From: a virus
IMG/VR virus record: IMGVR_UViG_3300036770_007509
Location: 1-50,842 of that record
DNA: 50,842 nt
Direction: 5' to 3' (one strand)
Part shown: one piece after another, positions 1 to 8,111 of the stretch
How the letters are laid out: each line of letters starts with the position of its first letter
Numbering within the stretch: position 1 is the stretch's first letter
Notes under the pieces: generated by a model
Database searches by the model: none
Told to the model about the DNA's origin: nothing
What the model saw: only the letters and a program-made list of their open reading frames with translations
Translations under genes and position numbers: made by a program

Positions 1-80
1 TGAGCACACAGATGGGCAAAGACGACGAAACTGGTGAGATCACACGCGGTCAGAGTTCTAGCATGGGCATGGGATCCTGA
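1..80 (+). CDS. C-terminal end of an unidentified protein (cut by window start)
   Basis: The frame is open from the first base to a TGA at 78-80. It encodes about 25 residues ending in a Ser/Gly/Met-rich tail (GQSSSMGMGS). Too little is present to name a family. An internal ATG at 12 could start a 22-residue peptide, but the frame being open to the window edge and the lack of a clear ribosome site favour the tail of a longer upstream gene. The next gene starts 22 bases later on the same strand. Confidence 0.45.
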   Translation, partial: STQMGKDDETGEITRGQSSSMGMGS

Positions 81-101
81 TCCAAAATACAAAGTTCTAT
101 C

Positions 102-311
102 ATGCGAGCCCAGGAATTCGTCCCGGAAAACTTCGCGGATGGCAAGGTCAAGGGTAAGAGCCGTCCGGGCAGGGTCAAGCGTGCCGGCGCTTCGTGCAAA
201 GGCAGTGTTACAGATCTACGTGCCCGTGCTCGAAAGTACGGTGGCGAGCGGGGCAAGATGTATCAGTGGTGCTCGAACATGAAGCGTGGTAAAGCACGAA
301 AGAATAAATAA
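102..311 (+). CDS. Small basic protein with MRAQEF N-terminus, possible internal capsid protein
   Basis: A 69-residue, very Lys/Arg-rich protein with two Cys (ASCKGS and QWCSNM). Its core resembles short basic proteins common in marine T4-like phages; no enzymatic domain is visible. The first residues, MRAQEFVPE, match the pattern of the T4 capsid-targeting peptide (MKTYQEFIAE) that sends internal proteins into the prohead and is removed by the gp21 protease. Two other genes nearby (5599, 5957) begin the same way. A DNA-binding or internal-head role is inference. Confidence 0.7.
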   Translation: MRAQEFVPENFADGKVKGKSRPGRVKRAGASCKGSVTDLRARARKYGGERGKMYQWCSNMKRGKARKNK

Positions 312-317
312 TACACT

Positions 318-1070
318 ATGAAAACATGTTGGATTTTTGGTGACAGCCACGCAGCCGGATCAGGCATTCTCAACAATGACCATGCCAAAGAATATCTAGA
401 GAGCTATCCTTGCCAGTTGGCTCGGGCCTTGGGATACAAAAACACTCTTAATCACAGCATCGGAGGCCACAGCAACGATGCCATATTCCGTTGGGTAACA
501 GAAAATGCCCACAACATCAAGGCCGATGACTTGGTGATCCTTTGTTGGACTGAATTGGCAAGATCAGAGATTTGGAGTGTTGGTGCTCAGCAGTGGTTGT
601 ATTTTGTGCGTACTGGAAACAATGATGAAACATATCGTCCTTGGAAATATCTGGTCAAAGCACCCAATGCACTACAAGGAATAATTGGCGGTGGACCTGA
701 CAATGATTTACCTTCTGTAATCGCAGATAAACACTTGGCGCTCTGGCGAGAATGGCAGACAAATTTAGCTTCTGACAAAGATCGCAAGACTATAAAACTC
801 AATTGGATCAAGAACGTTTTGGCCGCCAATCTGGTTTTGCATCAGCGTGGTGTGATGGCCATGAATATCTGCAGTGTATATGATGTTCATGCCTGCCTGG
901 ACAGGTTGCCTGATGAGCTAGCAAATCAATGGTGGCCAGTAGGAGCCACTGTGTTCCGCAATTGGGCCTTGGATCAAGGATTCAATGAAGACCAACGATA
1001 TCATCTACCCATGACAGCACACACAGCCTTTGCTGATCATGTGTACACACAAATCCGCAATACAAGATAA
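318..1070 (+). CDS. SGNH/GDSL-like hydrolase
   Basis: A 250-residue protein opening with WIFGDSHAAGSG, the block I nucleophile motif of SGNH/GDSL esterases (residues 6-17). A C-terminal HYHLPMTAHTAFADH segment offers the catalytic His. Members hydrolyse esters, often acetyl groups on glycans. The substrate is unknown; with the many sugar genes in this window, deacetylation of a surface glycan is plausible but inferred. It starts 6 bases after the previous gene, and an AT-rich box (303-310) overlaps that gene's end. A second SGNH-like protein lies at 34039. Confidence 0.65.
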   Translation: MKTCWIFGDSHAAGSGILNNDHAKEYLESYPCQLARALGYKNTLNHSIGGHSNDAIFRWVTENAHNIKADDLVILCWTELARSEIWSVGAQQWLYFVRTGNNDETYRPWKYLVKAPNALQGIIGGGPDNDLPSVIADKHLALWREWQTNLASDKDRKTIKLNWIKNVLAANLVLHQRGVMAMNICSVYDVHACLDRLPDELANQWWPVGATVFRNWALDQGFNEDQRYHLPMTAHTAFADHVYTQIRNTR

Positions 1071-1092
1071 CACCAGCGGTAAATATCGCACG

Positions 1093-1614
1093 ATGAATTA
1101 TATCAATACTGCTGCAAGTGTTGAATCTGTGCATTCCACTTTGTATACCACTCACAACGTCTTGTCCCAGGACGCCTTGTCCATGATTGACGGATATCTC
1201 GGTCATGGACATGTTTGGCTCATGGACCGGCCCATGGCCAGACTCAGTTTGCCGCCAGGCAACGACGAAGATCCTTTCCACGACATGGGACAGGAGATGG
1301 CAGCATGGGTATCACATGTTTTCAACCAAAAAGTGCAGTATCGCAAAGCCAAGTTGTTCTTGGACTTGCCGGGTTCGGAGGTGCCCTTGCACAAAGACGC
1401 AGACAACATTGATGTCATGAGCCAGATCTACCTCAGCCACAGCGATCATCCCATACCAGGCACCACATTCATGGAACCTTACCCGTTTACTGTGCCGTTC
1501 CGCTACAATTGCGGATATCTAAACGACAATCAAGATCGCAAAACCCACCGTAGCGGATTTTTGATCAACGGTTACCGGCTCAGTATCGGTTTCCAGTTTT
1601 ATTTTCCTAGATAG
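1093..1614 (+). CDS. 2OG-Fe(II) oxygenase-like protein
   Basis: A 173-residue protein with the double-stranded beta-helix signature of 2-oxoglutarate/Fe(II) dioxygenases: an HxD metal pair in VPLHKDADNIDVMSQIYLS and a distal H...R pair in KTHRSGFLINGYRLSIGF. Family members hydroxylate or demethylate proteins, sugars or nucleic acids; such genes are abundant in T4-like phages and their substrates are mostly unknown. The ATG at 1093 lies 7 bases after a GGTAAATA box. Its 3' end overlaps, by 16 bases, the convergent gene on the minus strand, which has the same fold. Confidence 0.7.
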   Translation: MNYINTAASVESVHSTLYTTHNVLSQDALSMIDGYLGHGHVWLMDRPMARLSLPPGNDEDPFHDMGQEMAAWVSHVFNQKVQYRKAKLFLDLPGSEVPLHKDADNIDVMSQIYLSHSDHPIPGTTFMEPYPFTVPFRYNCGYLNDNQDRKTHRSGFLINGYRLSIGFQFYFPR

Positions 1615-2123
1615 ATCCACACAGTTTGTTTGGCCCGCCCCGGACCTATCAAGCTGCTATAACCCCAGTGGAATCTAGGTTCATGATTATTGGGCACAAC
1701 CAAGGCCTGATTGCCCACAAAGGCATGATCTCGACCGGGATATCGTTGCTTGTCCCAGACGTAGTCCTCGGGATCATCAAAGCCTGCAGTCCATTCTCTC
1801 ATGGTCATTCCACCAAAATCTTCAGGACTCCATGAAATAACAGCACCAATGTTTGGGTGCGCTCGATGCATCATGAAATCACAGCATGCCAGTTCAACAC
1901 TGAGGAAAACCTGTTGCACTTCGCCACTGAGATGTAGATCATCAACCACCTGGTCGATCACTGATTGTAATCGTTGCTTGAGCCAGGCATGATGTTCGCT
2001 GCCAGTCATGAGCCTGTAACGATACTCCTGTCTAAACACGAGATTGCTTTCAGCCAGTTCCTGCAGGAAATTTTTATGGTCAGTGTCGGTCAACACTGAG
2101 TCTATGTGGTAGATTGTACGCAT
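1599..2123 (-). CDS. 2OG-Fe(II) oxygenase-like protein, only minus-strand gene
   Basis: A 174-residue protein. The segment MMHRAHPNIGAVISW followed by EPRFHWGYSSLIGPGRAKQTVWIYLG resembles the C-terminal jelly-roll of 2OG-Fe(II) oxygenase-like phage proteins, although a clean HxD pair is not obvious (HRAH in its place). It converges on and overlaps the oxygenase at 1093-1614. The fact that this is the single reverse gene in the window suggests separate acquisition or separate regulation. Its start lies about 40 bases from the divergent gene at 2165, so the two share a control region. Confidence 0.6.
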   Translation of the reverse strand: MRTIYHIDSVLTDTDHKNFLQELAESNLVFRQEYRYRLMTGSEHHAWLKQRLQSVIDQVVDDLHLSGEVQQVFLSVELACCDFMMHRAHPNIGAVISWSPEDFGGMTMREWTAGFDDPEDYVWDKQRYPGRDHAFVGNQALVVPNNHEPRFHWGYSSLIGPGRAKQTVWIYLGK

Positions 2124-2151
2124 AAACCTACTTATCTGGTTGGATTTCTAG

Positions 2152-2159
2152 CATAAATA
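2152..2159 (+). promoter_or_regulatory. Late-promoter-like box CATAAATA
   Basis: CATAAATA is one base off the T4 late consensus TATAAATA. It ends 5 bases before the ATG at 2165, so a transcript started at the usual distance would have almost no leader. No TTGACA-like -35 element is seen. Confidence 0.45.
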
Positions 2160-2164
2160 TAACC

Positions 2165-2359
2165 ATGCGCCTCAGCGAAATCAAATCCACCGAACTACGC
2201 ACATTTGCGTTGCGAGTGCGACTGCCGCAGCAGGGCTACAGCAACATCATCGATCTCACTGTGCAAGCAAGAACACCAGAAATGGCGCGACGTTTGATAC
2301 GAGCACAGTATGGCAACCGGCACGTGATCGTGAGCCAACCGCGAGCTATCAAAATATAG
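2165..2359 (+). CDS. Conserved small phage protein, unknown function
   Basis: A 64-residue protein starting MRLSEIKSTELRTF and ending KI. The middle (ARTPEMARRLIRAQYGNRHVIVSQPR) resembles short proteins found in many marine T4-like phages, where a single beta-alpha-beta unit is likely. No catalytic motif is seen. There is no clear Shine-Dalgarno sequence, and the ATG sits only 5 bases after a CATAAATA box. Function unknown. Confidence 0.65.
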   Translation: MRLSEIKSTELRTFALRVRLPQQGYSNIIDLTVQARTPEMARRLIRAQYGNRHVIVSQPRAIKI

Positions 2360-2362
2360 GTG

Positions 2363-2370
2363 TATAAATA
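2363..2370 (+). promoter_or_regulatory. Exact late-promoter box TATAAATA
   Basis: TATAAATA exactly matches the T4 late promoter -10 consensus and lies between the stop at 2359 and the ATG at 2376. The 5-base gap to the ATG predicts a start site at or next to the initiation codon. Confidence 0.55.
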
Positions 2371-2375
2371 TCCGC

Positions 2376-2666
2376 ATGGAACCAAAATTCGTGCGGATCA
2401 CCTTTGATCTCTACTGCGACTGGCAGGGGTTACCTCCAGTGTATAGGATATTGTTGTCAGGTGAACTCTTTGCCGAAAGAGAATGGCGATGGGAGGATAT
2501 TTATGTCACTGAATCTCTGCAGATCTTGGCACCACCAGGCAAATACAAATTTGAATTGCACAAAACTCTGCCCAGCGATGCGAAATTCTATGTGAAAAAT
2601 CATGCCGTGGCACAAGGACCTGCCGAATGGGTCAATCAACACGCAATACAAATCCTGGATAAATAA
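2376..2666 (+). CDS. Conserved small phage protein, probable beta-sandwich
   Basis: A 96-residue protein of alternating hydrophobic strands: FVRITFDLYCDWQGLPPVYR at the start and LAPPGKYKFELH in the middle. It resembles short beta-rich proteins common in T4-like environmental phages, with no known enzymatic motif. It lies directly upstream of the Dps-like gene. Start is the ATG 5 bases after the TATAAATA box, with no visible Shine-Dalgarno. Function unknown. Confidence 0.65.
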   Translation: MEPKFVRITFDLYCDWQGLPPVYRILLSGELFAEREWRWEDIYVTESLQILAPPGKYKFELHKTLPSDAKFYVKNHAVAQGPAEWVNQHAIQILDK

Positions 2667-2684
2667 CATCATAAGGTCATCATC

Positions 2685-3128
2685 ATGCTCAAAGACAATC
2701 TCAAATCTCTTCTGGCCACGCAATATGCATTCGTGATCAAGGCACAGTTCTTCCACTGGAACGTAGAAGGACCTGACTTCGCGCAACTGCACCGATTTTT
2801 TGGCAAGATCTACGAAGAAGTTTACGAAAACAGCATAGATCAGACCGCTGAGTTCATACGCATCTTGGACGATTACACACCAGGCAGCTGGGAGAGATTT
2901 GCTGAAATAAGCCTGATCACGGGTCAGATCAAGGTGCCGCGCGCTCGACTCATGATACAAGAACTCTTGGCCGATTCGCAGACTCTCATAGATCATCTCA
3001 ACATCACTTTTGATTCAGCCGAACAAGAAGATCAGCAGGGCATCATGGACTTTTTGGCGTCTAGGATCGATGCCATGGGCAAACATCGTTGGATGTTGCG
3101 CAGTTTCCTCAAAGAAGAACGAGCATGA
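2685..3128 (+). CDS. Dps/ferritin-like DNA-protection protein
   Basis: A 147-residue four-helix ferritin-like protein. The N-terminal helix carries the Dps signature FFHWNVEGPDFAQLHRFF followed by acidic residues in YEEVYENSIDQTAEFIR, which supply the ferroxidase-site His, Asp and Glu. Dps proteins form dodecamers that oxidise and store iron and can coat DNA. In a phage it may protect the genome or host DNA from oxidative damage. It is preceded by a GATAAATA box (2658-2665) and AAGG upstream of the ATG. Its stop overlaps the next start (ATGA at 3125). Confidence 0.85.
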   Translation: MLKDNLKSLLATQYAFVIKAQFFHWNVEGPDFAQLHRFFGKIYEEVYENSIDQTAEFIRILDDYTPGSWERFAEISLITGQIKVPRARLMIQELLADSQTLIDHLNITFDSAEQEDQQGIMDFLASRIDAMGKHRWMLRSFLKEERA

Positions 3129-5602
3129 GAATACGAGACGTCAAACAGTTACCGGCCCGCTTTCGACCTGCCAATACATCACCGCAACTGAGCGGTCCCT
3201 ATCCTGGTCGCAATGCCACGCGTGGTTATCTCGTGGGCGAAAGCCAGCTCACTGAAGCTGACATCAGCGCATGGTTACGGGCTCTACAGCGACTGGAATC
3301 TGGTGCCGAGCCCGCCAGCGACATCGAGATAGCACTCAAGATGAAACTGGATGGCGTAGATCGTCCACGTATAGGAGACCGAGAAAGATACGGCATCGAC
3401 CCCGCCAGATGGGGCAACATCTTCCGACTGATCAAGAATGCGCCGGATCTCGGTGACATCCGGCAAGCCGGCCGCCAACATGCCACGGATCAACTCACTC
3501 ATGAACTTGGTCTCAAGCAATTGATACAACAACACGAATTAGAACAGGCCGATGCACAGGCCTTGATCAAGATGGATGCTACGGCCCGCATGGCATTGAA
3601 GCAACAGATGCAGACCATGCAGTTGGAAGCGCGTGAGCGCCTGAGCCAGGTTGAAATCAATATACGCAACAGTCAGGAGCCCGAGGCCGAACGCCAATTT
3701 CAATTGCAGCGGGCTCGTGAAGGTTACAATCACGAGATGGCCATACTCAAGATCACCCAGGAAGGCGAATACAAAAAAGCCTTGTTGGAAACCAATTACC
3801 AGATACGCATCAAAGAACTTGAACTCATTGACAACCGTGAAGAGCGTCAGCAGCAATTAGACAAGCTCAATGCTGAAAAAGCACGCGAGCTTGCAGTGAT
3901 CAATGCCGAGACCCAGTCCAAGATCCAACTCCGACAAGCCGATGTGGATGCTGACATGCAGCGTGCGGCCATGGAATTGCAAGTTGAATACATGCAGGCA
4001 TTCAAACCCATCTGGACTCGCATGCTCGACAAGGCCAGTGAATACGGTCGCACTCTGTCGCAGCAGATAAGTTCGGTGGTGGGTGCCCTGGGACGACTGG
4101 CCAATGTCAGCGTTCCCCGGCCCGTGGAGGAACAAAACACTGCTCCTGGGCGCCGCATGCCGCAAAAAGGTGATATCATCCAATGGCAAACCATGCGAGA
4201 TCGATCTCCACAGACTGGTCGAGTGCTGGACGTAAAAGGCTTGAGTATCACTGTGCTACCCACAGGCGAGCAGGATCCATCACGTGCTATACCATTACCG
4301 TTAGGAAATAAATCAATTTCGTATAAGGTAATTCAGACACCCCCACCACCAGCCAAACCCGCAACTGCACCCCAATGGAGTGATGAGTTCAAAGATATCC
4401 GCAACGCAGAGGGCGAGTCGCGTAAGGAATTTGGAGACAAAATAAAGGCAGCAGGCGGCCAATTGAAATTCATCAGCAGGGGTCCTTTTGGACCAGACGC
4501 TTATGAGTTGAACGGCAAAGAAGTCAGATGGCAAGGTGTCAAAAAACCCGCGGGACATTTTGTTTATGTACCACCCTCTACACAGACCAGTGCTCCGGCA
4601 GCCGGGGTCAAAGAAGTTTATAATCCCTTGGACGACGAGCGCAGAGAACAAAGAGCCATGGACAGAGAACACCAACAATTCAAGCGCGACGAGCTGGAGT
4701 TTGAACTGCGTGGCGAAGAAGAACGCATGCGTGCTGCCAACGCAGGCACCTTCTATCTGCGCATCAACGGACGCATCTGGAGTAAATCAGGTCAGCCCGT
4801 GGCTTTCCCGAGTCGTGAGCGTGCAGTGCGAGCCGGACAGACCATCAAGGATCGCGATCCCCGGCGCGAAGTGGTAGTGACCAGGAATCCCAAAAACAGC
4901 GATACGGTGGCTGAATCGCGTGACACCACCTACGAAGACATCCTCACCAGTCTGCAGCGCAAGCTGGGCGATTATCTGCAAGACGTGGCCACGGCCGTGA
5001 AAAAAGATCCTGATCTCTTGGACCGAATACCAGACACCGCACAAGACGTACAAGCTGTCAAGACCATACGTACCGATGATGGACACGAGATCAAGATCCA
5101 CGGCAATGAAGATGACGGATTTCGTATATCGATCCGAAACCGAGATATCAAGACCAGTTTTCAGGATCTCGACGAAGCAGTGATGGCCTGTGAAATTTAT
5201 TGTGCCCGGAGACGCCACAAAGATTATCTCGACGAAAAATCTGTGACTGAATCATACAGCGAGCAAGAATATGCACAGGCCATGCAGGATTTCTTGGCAC
5301 GTGGTGGTAAAATTGAAAAAGGTGTGTACAAAGAACCCAAACTGGCCACGCGACTGCGTCGTCAAGGCAGCCGACACATTGGCCAAGGCAGCGAAAGCCG
5401 GGCCGGCCAACTGGCAGGACGAGGTGCCAACATAGGTGGCACAGGCAAGCCTGTGGTGTCAGTGGAAGAAACCAAAAAAGATGCCTGCTACAACAAAGTT
5501 AAATCGCGCTACAAAGTATGGCCATCGGCCTATGCATCGGGCGCCTTGGTACAGTGCCGCAAGCAAGGTGCTGCCAACTGGGGCAACAAAGGCAAAAAAT
5601 GA
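3125..5602 (+). CDS. Large coiled-coil phage protein with repeated C-terminal domains
   Basis: An 825-residue protein starting MRIRDVKQLPARFRP. About residues 125-310 form a long charged coiled coil rich in Gln, Glu, Arg and Ala. A Pro-rich linker follows, then a small beta domain (GTFYLRINGRIWSKSGQPVAF) of a type frequent in marine phage proteins, and a basic Cys-containing tail (DACYNKVKSRYKVWPSAYASG). The tail motif recurs in marine T4-like phages. A structural or internal-head role is plausible from its size, coiled coil and company; there is no direct homology to a named T4 protein that I can see. The ATG overlaps the Dps stop. The next gene overlaps by 4 bases. Confidence 0.65.
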   Translation: MRIRDVKQLPARFRPANTSPQLSGPYPGRNATRGYLVGESQLTEADISAWLRALQRLESGAEPASDIEIALKMKLDGVDRPRIGDRERYGIDPARWGNIFRLIKNAPDLGDIRQAGRQHATDQLTHELGLKQLIQQHELEQADAQALIKMDATARMALKQQMQTMQLEARERLSQVEINIRNSQEPEAERQFQLQRAREGYNHEMAILKITQEGEYKKALLETNYQIRIKELELIDNREERQQQLDKLNAEKARELAVINAETQSKIQLRQADVDADMQRAAMELQVEYMQAFKPIWTRMLDKASEYGRTLSQQISSVVGALGRLANVSVPRPVEEQNTAPGRRMPQKGDIIQWQTMRDRSPQTGRVLDVKGLSITVLPTGEQDPSRAIPLPLGNKSISYKVIQTPPPPAKPATAPQWSDEFKDIRNAEGESRKEFGDKIKAAGGQLKFISRGPFGPDAYELNGKEVRWQGVKKPAGHFVYVPPSTQTSAPAAGVKEVYNPLDDERREQRAMDREHQQFKRDELEFELRGEEERMRAANAGTFYLRINGRIWSKSGQPVAFPSRERAVRAGQTIKDRDPRREVVVTRNPKNSDTVAESRDTTYEDILTSLQRKLGDYLQDVATAVKKDPDLLDRIPDTAQDVQAVKTIRTDDGHEIKIHGNEDDGFRISIRNRDIKTSFQDLDEAVMACEIYCARRRHKDYLDEKSVTESYSEQEYAQAMQDFLARGGKIEKGVYKEPKLATRLRRQGSRHIGQGSESRAGQLAGRGANIGGTGKPVVSVEETKKDACYNKVKSRYKVWPSAYASGALVQCRKQGAANWGNKGKK

Positions 5603-5955
5603 GAGCCAAGGAATTCATTTCTGAGGCATGGAGCGAAAAATACAAACGCTCTATCAACTGCTCTAATCCCAAGGGGTTCAGCCAACGGGCTCACTGTGCT
5701 GGGCGCAAAAAGACCAACGAAAACCTCCGTAAATGGTTCAAAGAAAAATGGGTGAGATTTGGTCCGGACGGCAAGATACGTGGTAGCTGCGCTCGCGGCA
5801 GTGAGAAGGAAGGCAAACCCAAGTGCTTGCCGCAATCAAAGGCTCATGCTCTCGGCAAAAAAGGTCGCGCATCGGCTGCGGCTCGCAAGCGTAGACAAGA
5901 TCCCAATCCCGAACGTCGCGGTCCTGCCAAGAACGTGGATACCAAGAAAAAATAA
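5599..5955 (+). CDS. Basic DUF5872-like protein with capsid-targeting-like N-terminus
   Basis: A 118-residue, strongly basic protein. The core KWFKEKWVRFGPDGKIRGSC with KPKCLPQSKA and RASAAARKRRQDPNP resembles the DUF5872 family seen in large phages and viruses, which has four conserved Cys that may bind zinc. The N-terminus MRAKEFISEAW is close to the T4 capsid-targeting sequence MKTYQEFIAEA, including an I-x-E site of the kind cut by the gp21 prohead protease. It is translationally coupled to the large coiled-coil gene. Packaging inside the head is inference. Confidence 0.7.
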   Translation: MRAKEFISEAWSEKYKRSINCSNPKGFSQRAHCAGRKKTNENLRKWFKEKWVRFGPDGKIRGSCARGSEKEGKPKCLPQSKAHALGKKGRASAAARKRRQDPNPERRGPAKNVDTKKK

Positions 5956-5956
5956 C

Positions 5957-6118
5957 ATGAGATCCTACGAATTCTTACCCGAATCAACCACTACAGCATC
6001 TGTGGCCACTGTCGCTGTACCTCTAGGCCACACCATTGCACCAAATCTCATAAATAAAAAAACAAAGACCAAAGGAGCAGACCGTGTACGAATTCATGTT
6101 CAAAAAAACCAACGGTGA
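5957..6118 (+). CDS. Small protein with MRSYEFLPE N-terminus
   Basis: A 53-residue protein: MRSYEFLPESTT, a short Ala/Val/Thr-rich hydrophobic stretch (SVATVAVPLGHTIAP), and a basic tail (NKKTKTKGADRVRIH). It starts one base after the stop of the preceding gene. The N-terminus again fits a capsid-targeting peptide with an L-x-E cleavage site. No enzymatic domain. Short internal head proteins of this kind are usually fast-evolving; the exact role is unknown. Confidence 0.6.
   Translation: MRSYEFLPESTTTASVATVAVPLGHTIAPNLINKKTKTKGADRVRIHVQKNQR
6049..6056 (+). promoter_or_regulatory. Late-promoter-like box CATAAATA
   Basis: CATAAATA lies inside the end of the 5957 gene, about 28 bases before the GTG start at 6084, a normal distance for a late promoter followed by a leader with a good Shine-Dalgarno sequence. 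Confidence 0.4.
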
Positions 6119-6191
6119 GTGGATCAAGATAATGGCACGTAATTTTGCTGTGGCTGCGCACAAATTTAAAGCCATAGCAGTCGGGGCCTAG
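6084..6191 (+). CDS. Small basic protein, 35 residues
   Basis: A GTG at 6084 preceded by AAGGAG at 6072-6077 opens a 35-residue frame, VYEFMFKKTNG at the start and FAVAAHKFKAIAVGA at the end. It overlaps the 3' end of the preceding gene in another frame. The strong ribosome site and amphipathic basic sequence support a real gene; similar short 'YEFxF' proteins are frequent in T4-like environmental phages. Function unknown. Confidence 0.55.
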   Translation: MYEFMFKKTNGEWIKIMARNFAVAAHKFKAIAVGA

Positions 6192-6201
6192 TAAATACCA
6201 G

Positions 6202-6843
6202 GTGAGTCTCTACTTTCCTGATGCAGAACTAATATTTGTACACATACCCAAAACTGCCGGCAGCAGCTTCAAGAACTGGTGCAACCACAACGGCATAGAT
6301 TATCACAACGACCATTGCCACAGTACCTGGCTGATGGCACAACAACGATGGCCTACAGCACAGCACACCGTGACATTTGTCCGTAATCCCTATGACCGCA
6401 TGGTCAGCATGTTCATGTATGTGGGACAACGAGCCGAGCTGAGACAACACCGCCGAGCCCGCGGCAAAGGTAAGATCAAGAAAAACACCACGGCGGAACA
6501 AGATCAACTGTTGGTAGAAATCTACCAGCGCGGTTTTCGATCTTGGATACAGGATCTAGGTCGTGGCTTGAGCAGTGTCTACGATGTCAGTGGCGGCTGG
6601 TATGATCGAACCTATAATCAGCACAGTTGGTTAGAGGGCTGCGATCGATGCCATGTGATACGCATGGAAGAAATTGATCAGAGATTTGCCTGGCTGCAGT
6701 CAATACTGCGATGCCAACATCCATTGCCACAAGACAATTGCAGCGTGCACAGTCACTACCGTGAATATTATGATACCGAAACACGCGACATAGTGACCAG
6801 CATGTTTCAGCAAGACATTGAAAGGTTCGATTATGCATTCTAA
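6202..6843 (+). CDS. Sulfotransferase family 2-like protein
   Basis: A 213-residue protein with the two PAPS-binding signatures of the sulfotransferase family: VHIPKTAGSSF (5'-phosphosulfate loop, about residue 13) and VTFVRNPYDRMVSMF (3'-phosphate loop, about residue 60). Members transfer sulfate from PAPS to sugars, typically carbohydrate chains at surfaces. The start is a GTG shortly after a weak AGTAAATA box. A second sulfotransferase-like gene lies at 13131. With the glycosyltransferases in this window, sulfation of a phage or host glycan is a reasonable inference. Confidence 0.8.
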   Translation: MSLYFPDAELIFVHIPKTAGSSFKNWCNHNGIDYHNDHCHSTWLMAQQRWPTAQHTVTFVRNPYDRMVSMFMYVGQRAELRQHRRARGKGKIKKNTTAEQDQLLVEIYQRGFRSWIQDLGRGLSSVYDVSGGWYDRTYNQHSWLEGCDRCHVIRMEEIDQRFAWLQSILRCQHPLPQDNCSVHSHYREYYDTETRDIVTSMFQQDIERFDYAF

Positions 6844-7075
6844 CAGGTCAGAGTACCACTCGTGGATATATGAAAGTCCCGATGGTGGCGACACTGTCTA
6901 TAAACGCAAGATTGGCGACAAGGATCGGCAATTGGTAAGATCAGGGCCGCGACACCAGCAACTCATGCATCGCGAACTCTGGGATGACATTCATAGATCT
7001 GCCAAAATTGATGCTGTGCTACAAAACATGTTGGACAAGGTTGAAATATATCATCGTCTCAAGAACTTGCCTTAG
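6833..7075 (+). CDS. Conserved small phage protein, unknown function
   Basis: An 80-residue protein (MHSNRSEYHSWIYESPDGG...) with SPDGGDTVYKRKIG, a motif common in short proteins of marine T4-like phages located among replication genes. The ATG at 6833 overlaps the sulfotransferase stop by 11 bases, indicating coupling. No catalytic motif is recognised. Between it and the next gene (7076-7176) there is no gene, only short inverted repeats (for example GATTC/GAATC). Confidence 0.65.
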   Translation: MHSNRSEYHSWIYESPDGGDTVYKRKIGDKDRQLVRSGPRHQQLMHRELWDDIHRSAKIDAVLQNMLDKVEIYHRLKNLP

Positions 7076-7176
7076 GACCGTTAGCCCCTATGGCCAGTGG
7101 GCGGCTGCTGCCCCAGGTTCCGGATTCGCTACCCTAGAATCGAAAGTGAGCAGAAATTACATTAGATATATACTGT

Positions 7177-8061
7177 ATGATCATAAGATTCCACTTTGCC
7201 AAAAAACCCATGGATCTCCATGTGATTACCGTGGCCAGACCAGAAATACAGGATTTTATACATAGATTCAAATCCGCGACATTTACTGCACATCAACAGT
7301 GGCTTCCAATGGGACTTCAAATCGGCCATGACATGGATCGTGTTGCTGCCCAGGCCCTGTTGTATCAATTGCAAATTGAGATTTTAAAAATAGCTGTGCA
7401 GCATCGTCGCTATCATTGTCAAATTGATTTCCCCGACCCAGAAAACTTGGACCAGGCATGGTTAAATCAAGTGCATAGATGGTTTACTCACACATTCATA
7501 TTGCTCTACCGCGAAAAACCCAAAAGATGGGAAAAGACCGTGCCGGCCTTGCTCAAGGTCAACGATCTAGTGCACGATCTTGAACATTGTGTGATCAGCC
7601 CACAACGAGATATTTTTCCGGATAAAGTACTTTGGTTGAATATTGATCCAGATCCTGGATCGTCGAACACTGAGCGTGAGCCCGAAGATCAATCTTGGTT
7701 TGTACACATCAGTGAAGATTGGCGTACCACACACACTCAACAGCACTATGATGTTGTGTTGAGTCACGAGATCTTGGGCAAAACGGTATTACACAGCTAC
7801 ATGGACAACGATGATCCCAGCGACAGCGACACATCTGGTCACTGGATTACCCAAGGAGGGCTTGCTATCTTGCCACGCAATCAACGACAAGACATATACC
7901 GGAGCAAACATTTCCGATCCTGGGCCAAAGATCACGGAATCAAGAGTGGTGATCTAAAATGTGATCTTCCGATTGGCAATCTTGCCAATCCCGAATTGCT
8001 TGGCATTGTCCTGACAAGAATAGCCTTGGAAGGAGAAACACAGGTTTCCTATCTAGCATAA
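7177..8061 (+). CDS. Unrecognised 294-residue protein
   Basis: No family recognised. The protein starts MIIRFHFAKKPMDLHVITVARPE and contains many His, Trp and Asp residues. A C-terminal segment has SHEILGKTVLHSYMDNDDP and a well-ordered Ile/Leu pattern (GNLANPELLGIVLTRIALEG). It has no signal peptide or membrane segment. Length and codon use look like its neighbours. It stands alone between two non-coding gaps, upstream of the DsbA-like and polymerase genes. Confidence 0.6.
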   Translation: MIIRFHFAKKPMDLHVITVARPEIQDFIHRFKSATFTAHQQWLPMGLQIGHDMDRVAAQALLYQLQIEILKIAVQHRRYHCQIDFPDPENLDQAWLNQVHRWFTHTFILLYREKPKRWEKTVPALLKVNDLVHDLEHCVISPQRDIFPDKVLWLNIDPDPGSSNTEREPEDQSWFVHISEDWRTTHTQQHYDVVLSHEILGKTVLHSYMDNDDPSDSDTSGHWITQGGLAILPRNQRQDIYRSKHFRSWAKDHGIKSGDLKCDLPIGNLANPELLGIVLTRIALEGETQVSYLA

Positions 8062-8071
8062 CTCAAGATCC

Positions 8072-8111
8072 ATACCAATGTTTGACAGACTCAATGGTAT
8101 CCAATTTTTTT
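8072..8111 (+). terminator. Possible weak rho-independent terminator
   Basis: ATACCA (8072-8077) can pair with TGGTAT (8095-8100), followed after four bases by seven T (8105-8111). The stem is short and the loop 17 bases, so this is a weak candidate. Downstream, 8112-8210 holds further short inverted repeats (AACGCT/AGCGTT) and no gene. Confidence 0.35.

Noticed and set aside
2457-2996. A 179-codon open frame on the minus strand
   Set aside because: It is the antisense of the 2376 and Dps-like genes, which have clear family signatures on the + strand.
7076-7176. Short inverted repeats in the gap before 7177 as a tRNA or small RNA
   Set aside because: No anticodon arm, T-arm or acceptor could be drawn, and the repeats are only four to five bases.
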